In this document: one piece after another, positions 4,547-8,461 of the stretch
How the letters are laid out: each line of letters begins with the position of its first letter
How positions within the stretch are numbered: the stretch's first letter is position 1
Source: Dialister sp. UBA7295
Lineage (GTDB): Bacteria; Bacillota; Negativicutes; Veillonellales; Dialisteraceae
Assembly (NCBI GenBank): GCA_002471975.1
Contig: DKQZ01000085.1
Span: 9,117 to 17,577, forward strand
DNA: 8,461 nucleotides
Direction of reading: 5' to 3'
Notes under the pieces: model-generated
What the model was told of the DNA's origin: nothing
The model's input: the letters and a program-made list of their open reading frames with translations, nothing else
Databases searched by the model: none
Translations under genes and position numbers: made by a program

Positions 4547-5104
4547 ATGGAAGAAAAACTGGTACGGGCCACGCTGGAGCTGATGATGGCGCGGTCTTTG
4601 AAATTTACGATGGATGACCTGGCGCGGAAGTTTCACGTCAGCAAGAGTACGATTTACGATATCGTGGATTCGAAAGAGGATCTGATCCGCCTTGTCATGC
4701 ACCGGGCGATGGATAAGTTTGAAAGGGAAAAGGAACCCCTCCTTCATGGAGAAGGTCCCGTGACCACAAGGCTTCTGCAGCTTTGTGAACTGTATTTCCA
4801 TACGGTCTGGTATCTTCCGGACGTGGTGATGGAAGATTTACAGTATCGCTATGACGATATTTCCAGAGAATGGGAAGATTTCAAGGAAGCCAAATTTGAC
4901 GATATGGTTTCCCTCCTGCAGGAAGGCGTGGACAAGGGGGAGTACCGGAAAGTCAACGTCATGGCGGTGCGGCAGATTATTTTCTGTGCCGCCAAGGGAC
5001 TGACAGATCCCGAATTCCTTCGAAAATCGGGGATGACTTCCAGGGCCCTCATGGATATCCTGGAAGACGTGATGCTGAAAGGCCTGGAAAAGAGGAGTGA
5101 ATGA
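4547..5104 (+). CDS. TetR/AcrR family transcriptional regulator
   Basis: The 185-residue protein has an N-terminal TetR helix-turn-helix (about residues 20-46: FTMDDLARKFHVSKSTIYDI followed by SKEDLI). The alpha-helical remainder is without close motif matches, as expected for the ligand-binding and dimerisation domain of this family. The ATG at 4547 follows a GAGAGGA ribosome binding site four bases upstream. The stop codon overlaps the start of the membrane-fusion gene, so it is co-transcribed with, and probably represses, the RND efflux pump. Ligand binding by the C-terminal domain would then induce the pump. That control is inferred from family and position; the ligand is unknown. Confidence 0.93.
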   Translation: MEEKLVRATLELMMARSLKFTMDDLARKFHVSKSTIYDIVDSKEDLIRLVMHRAMDKFEREKEPLLHGEGPVTTRLLQLCELYFHTVWYLPDVVMEDLQYRYDDISREWEDFKEAKFDDMVSLLQEGVDKGEYRKVNVMAVRQIIFCAAKGLTDPEFLRKSGMTSRALMDILEDVMLKGLEKRSE

Positions 5105-6177
5105 TGGGCAAAATGACTTATGGAAAGAAACTGGTACTTCTGTCCATGCTGGGCATGGCTCTTGTATTTTCAGGCTGTGGAAATAAAACGTCCGTCGCCA
5201 CCCAGCCGCCCCTGGTGAAAACCATGACGGTGGGCGATGTGTCGAAAGGGGAAAAAAGCACGTTCTCCGGCACGGTGCACGGCTATTTCGAATCGCCCCT
5301 GGCCTTCCAGACAGGCGGACGCATTATGGCCCGCTATGTGAATCAGGGCCAGCGGGTAACGGCCGGTCAGCCATTGATGAAAGTGGATTCCAAAGATGCG
5401 GAAGAACAGGTAGCTTCTGCCCGGGCTGCTTTGAATGCCTCTCAGGCAAGAGCGGACCTTGCCCATTCCACCCTTTCCCGCTATGAAAAACTGTATGCCC
5501 AGAATGCCATTTCCGCTCTCACCATGGACCAGATGAGGAATCAGGCAAGGCTGGCAGACGCAGACCTCAACAATGCCCTTGCCACCCTTTCCAGGGCAGA
5601 AAACAATCTGAGCTTTACCATTCTCACCGCCGACAGAGATGGAGTCATCGGGTCCACCATGTATGAAGTGGGCCAGGTCATTGCGGCAGGAACTCCCGTA
5701 GTTTCCATCATTGATGATTCCAGGAAAGACGTCCATATTTCCCTGACGGAAAAACAGTACAAGACCTACTCCGTCGGCATGCCGGCCACCGTCACTTTCT
5801 GGGCCCTTCCCAACGTGACGGTACAGGGAAAAGTCCGGGATATCGCAGCGGCCCCGAATTCTTCGACCGGCACTTATGATGCCAGGGTCACCCTGATTGA
5901 CTCGCCTGATTCCATTGCCATCGGCATGACGGCAGAAGTGAAATTTGAAAGTCCGAGGAAAAAGGAGTCCTTCTCCGTTCCCTTGACGGCTATGGCCACC
6001 CAGAATGACAAGCCTTCCGTATGGGTGGTGAAAGATAAGAAAGTACACCTTGTGGAAGTCAAAACAGGAGAGTATGGGGAAGACTCCGTGGAAATCACGG
6101 GAGGCCTCCAGAAAGGCGATATCCTCGTGACGGCGGGAGCTTCCAAACTCTCTGAAGGAGAAGAGGTGCGCACATGA
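5101..6177 (+). CDS. RND efflux periplasmic adaptor (membrane-fusion) lipoprotein
   Basis: The protein links an inner-membrane RND permease to an outer-membrane channel. A basic, hydrophobic N-terminus ends in the lipobox-like FSGC with Cys26, so it is probably a lipoprotein. Its -3 residue is Phe, a less common choice. The usual adaptor order is visible: first lipoyl half (about 65-98, GGRIMARYVNQGQRVTAGQPL), alpha-helical hairpin (about 100-172), second lipoyl half (173-205, DGVIGSTMYEVGQVIAAGTP), beta-barrel (about 207-285) and membrane-proximal domain. The 358 residues are a normal length. Two starts are possible: ATG at 5101, overlapping the TetR gene by four bases, or ATG at 5104, overlapping by one. 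GAGGAG (5092-5097) is spaced better for the second. The substrate cannot be read from the sequence. Confidence 0.94.
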   Translation: MMGKMTYGKKLVLLSMLGMALVFSGCGNKTSVATQPPLVKTMTVGDVSKGEKSTFSGTVHGYFESPLAFQTGGRIMARYVNQGQRVTAGQPLMKVDSKDAEEQVASARAALNASQARADLAHSTLSRYEKLYAQNAISALTMDQMRNQARLADADLNNALATLSRAENNLSFTILTADRDGVIGSTMYEVGQVIAAGTPVVSIIDDSRKDVHISLTEKQYKTYSVGMPATVTFWALPNVTVQGKVRDIAAAPNSSTGTYDARVTLIDSPDSIAIGMTAEVKFESPRKKESFSVPLTAMATQNDKPSVWVVKDKKVHLVEVKTGEYGEDSVEITGGLQKGDILVTAGASKLSEGEEVRT

Positions 6178-8461
6178 AGGATGAAACCCTGGCGGAGTGG
6201 GCCATCCGTCATAAACAGATTGTCTACTTCTTCATTATTTCCATCATCCTGGGCGGCCTGGCTTCTTTCTTCTCCCTGGGACGAAGTGAAGACCCGAATT
6301 TCACCATTCGTGAAATGGTCGTTGCTGCAGCCTGGCCGGGAGCTTCGGCTGAGCAGATCACCGAGCAGGTGACTTACCCCCTGGAGAAAAAGCTTCAGGA
6401 AACAAGGGGCCTTGACTACATCAAATCCTTCACCCATGATGGAAAAACGGTGATCTATGTGGACTTGGACGATACGGTGCCAAAGGATAAAGTCCAGGAA
6501 CGGTGGCATGAAGTCCGGAACGCCGTCAATGACGTATGGGGAGACCTGCCCGCAGGGGTACGGGGACCCATCATCAATGACCGTTTCACCGACGTCTATG
6601 GGTCCATCTATGCGATGACCGGAGACGATTATTCCTACGAGGAAAAGCGTAAATACGCGGAAGACCTCCGGCGGCAGCTGGTCCTTGTAAATGATGTGGA
6701 ACAGGTGAAGCTTTTAGGCGTGCAGGAGCAGATGATTTATGTGGAAATGGACCAGAATAAACTGGCCTCCTTCGGTCTGTCTCCCGCAGCCATTTACCAG
6801 ATGATTTCCCAGCAGTCCGCCATGATGCCGGCCGGTACCATTCATACGAATTCCAGAAATGTGGCGATCCGCGTGGACGGACTTCTCGGCACGAAGGAAG
6901 CGCTGGAAAATATCCCCATTCATGTGGGAGAGCGCACTTTCCATCTGGGGGACGTGGCGAAAGTTACCCAGACCTATACGGACCCTGAGACCTCCCTCAT
7001 GTATTTCAACGGAAAGCCTTCCATCGGTATCGCTATTTCCATGAAGGACGGTGGAAATAATCTGGTGCTGGGCAAGAATCTGCAGGCTGTCATTGACCGG
7101 ATGTCGCAAAATCTTCCGGCGGGCATGGAAGTTTCTCTGGTGGCAGACCAGCCGAAAGTAGTCAATAATTCCATCGGCGAGTTCACGGAATCCCTCATCG
7201 AAGCCCTGGCCATCGTCATGGGCGTATCCTTCCTTTCCCTGGGCCTTAGGAGCGGTATGGTATTGGCCATGTGCATTCCGGTGGTGGTCTGCTCTTCCTT
7301 CCTCTTCATGAAATGGTGGGGCATCGACCTTCATATCGTCTCTTTGGGGACACTCATCCTGGCTTTGGGACTTCTTGTGGATGATGCCATTATCGTCATC
7401 GAAATGATGCAGTCCAAGCTGGAAATGGGAGCCACCCGTATGGAAGCGGCCCAGGAAGCGTTCAAATCCTGCGCCATGCCTATGCTGGCAGGGACTCTCA
7501 TCACCATCGCCGGTTTCATTCCCGTAGGCCTCGCAGACGGTCAGGTTTCCGAATACTGCAATTCCCTTTTCTGGGTCATTGGGTCCACCCTTCTTTTGTC
7601 CTGGGTGGCATCCATCTTCGTTTCCCCTGTGCTTGGCTATCAGTTCATCAAACCGGGCACCGGCGATTCCGTGAGTGGGAAAGTGGAACGGATGGGACGG
7701 GAATACTGCAGGAAAGCAGTGAAATTTGTCATTCACTACAGGAAGATGACCATCCTCGCCACCATCGGACTTTTTGCATTGACCGTGGCATCCCTGCCCT
7801 TCGTGAATCGTGAATTCTTCCCCGATTCCGTCCGTCCGGAAATCATTCTGGACGTCAATCTTCCGAGCGGCGCATCCATCAAAGATACGAAAAAAGTCAT
7901 GGCCGCTGTGGCAGACAATCTCTATGGTGACAATCGCGTTTCTTCCTTTTCCACCTATATCGGAGATACGGCTCCAAGATTCATCCTTCTTTTCAATCCC
8001 CAGGCCGCTGAAGATGACCGGGGTCAGATGATCATCGTGGCCACCGATACGGATTCCAGAGATTCTTTAAGAAAAGACGTACAGGAATTTTTAGCGGACA
8101 ATTATCCGGAAGTTCGGGCTCATACCCGCCTCATCCAGACGGGACCGCCTTCCGAATACCCCGTCATGTTCCGCCTGAGGGGACCTGACGCAGGAAAACT
8201 GGCAGCTCTTGCCAATGAAGGCCTTTCCAAGATGAAGGAAAATCCAAACGTCGTCAATGCCTCCCTCGACTGGCCCCAGCAGACCCCTTCGGTGCAGCTG
8301 AAAATCAACCAGGATAAAGTGCGGGAACTGGGCATCGATAATTATGCCGTATCCCAGGACCTCTATATCAAACTCTCGGGTTACAAAGTAGCCGAATCCT
8401 ATCAGGGAGACCAGCTCGTGCCCATTTCCTTCCGTCTGGAAGGGGACAATGCGGCCCGCCT
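6174..8461 (+). CDS. RND efflux transporter permease (3' end beyond window)
   Basis: This frame starts at ATG 6174, overlapping the adaptor stop by four bases (ATGA), with AAGAGG (6161-6166) seven bases upstream. It stays open to the window end, giving about 762 codons of the roughly 1,000-1,050 usual for the family. The N-terminal transmembrane helix (about residues 14-34) is followed by the porter-domain sequence WPGASAEQITEQVTYPLEKK typical of the AcrB/hydrophobe-amphiphile type rather than the CusA metal type. A membrane block begins near residue 336 and includes LALGLLVDDAIIVIE. Its Asp403 and Asp404 match the proton-relay aspartates of AcrB (D407/D408). Another helix near 525-545 opens the second half. 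With the adaptor it should form a proton-driven tripartite pump. No outer-membrane channel gene is in the window. Drug or metabolite specificity is unknown. Confidence 0.95.
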   Translation, partial: MKDETLAEWAIRHKQIVYFFIISIILGGLASFFSLGRSEDPNFTIREMVVAAAWPGASAEQITEQVTYPLEKKLQETRGLDYIKSFTHDGKTVIYVDLDDTVPKDKVQERWHEVRNAVNDVWGDLPAGVRGPIINDRFTDVYGSIYAMTGDDYSYEEKRKYAEDLRRQLVLVNDVEQVKLLGVQEQMIYVEMDQNKLASFGLSPAAIYQMISQQSAMMPAGTIHTNSRNVAIRVDGLLGTKEALENIPIHVGERTFHLGDVAKVTQTYTDPETSLMYFNGKPSIGIAISMKDGGNNLVLGKNLQAVIDRMSQNLPAGMEVSLVADQPKVVNNSIGEFTESLIEALAIVMGVSFLSLGLRSGMVLAMCIPVVVCSSFLFMKWWGIDLHIVSLGTLILALGLLVDDAIIVIEMMQSKLEMGATRMEAAQEAFKSCAMPMLAGTLITIAGFIPVGLADGQVSEYCNSLFWVIGSTLLLSWVASIFVSPVLGYQFIKPGTGDSVSGKVERMGREYCRKAVKFVIHYRKMTILATIGLFALTVASLPFVNREFFPDSVRPEIILDVNLPSGASIKDTKKVMAAVADNLYGDNRVSSFSTYIGDTAPRFILLFNPQAAEDDRGQMIIVATDTDSRDSLRKDVQEFLADNYPEVRAHTRLIQTGPPSEYPVMFRLRGPDAGKLAALANEGLSKMKENPNVVNASLDWPQQTPSVQLKINQDKVRELGIDNYAVSQDLYIKLSGYKVAESYQGDQLVPISFRLEGDNAAR

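Noticed and set aside
5170..6509. Minus-strand open frames of 292 and 211 residues
   Set aside because: They are antisense to the adaptor and permease genes, which have clear family motifs and translation signals.
6714..7736. 340-residue open frame on the minus strand
   Set aside because: It lies entirely inside the RND permease gene, has a His/Gly-rich composition typical of an antisense shadow and no start signals.

Overview
The window looks like a chromosomal segment of a diderm Firmicute, most likely a member of the Negativicutes (Dialister/Veillonella-type). This is inferred from strong AGGAGG-type ribosome binding sites and sigma-A-like promoters combined with an RND efflux system, which normally implies an outer membrane. 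No rRNA, tRNA or recognised insertion sequence is visible, so the taxonomic call is moderate. Five protein genes are complete and a sixth runs off the right edge.

Left part (1-1692): two copies of a hairpin element, a heptamer G-rich repeat, then an AAA ATPase/DUF4143 gene (237-1466, +). The gene is bracketed by two identical 46-bp direct repeats (154-199 and 1484-1529), each containing a 16-bp inverted repeat. The upstream copy overlaps the expected -35 region of the gene's promoter. Middle part (1692-3544, both genes on -): a CpXC-type zinc-ribbon protein and an unusual sigma-70-like protein. Each has its own promoter and its own Rho-independent terminator. Right part (4547-8461, +): a TetR regulator, an RND membrane-fusion lipoprotein and an RND permease. 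They overlap by a few bases at each junction, so they form one operon behind a consensus promoter, probably autoregulated by the TetR protein. The permease is cut by the window end after about 762 codons.

The non-coding DNA is the most unusual part. Five copies of a small element share a stem-loop whose stem sequence changes while pairing is kept. The stem is followed in most copies by a T-run, then by TATGGGG and a CTGTGCACAG-like palindrome. Four copies are preceded by G-rich tandem repeats of period 7 and/or 9. Two copies are followed by arrays of exactly four 69-bp units (3795-4070 and 4154-4429), which fill most of the 1-kb gap between the sigma-like gene and the TetR operon. Independent heptamer tandem repeats of several unrelated sequences (CGAAGAA, CTAACNG, CACGGAY, GGGGTGC) occur in all the larger gene-free stretches. 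This recalls the heptanucleotide STRR repeats known from cyanobacteria. The open reading frames seen across the arrays are a by-product of 69 being divisible by three and are not called as genes.
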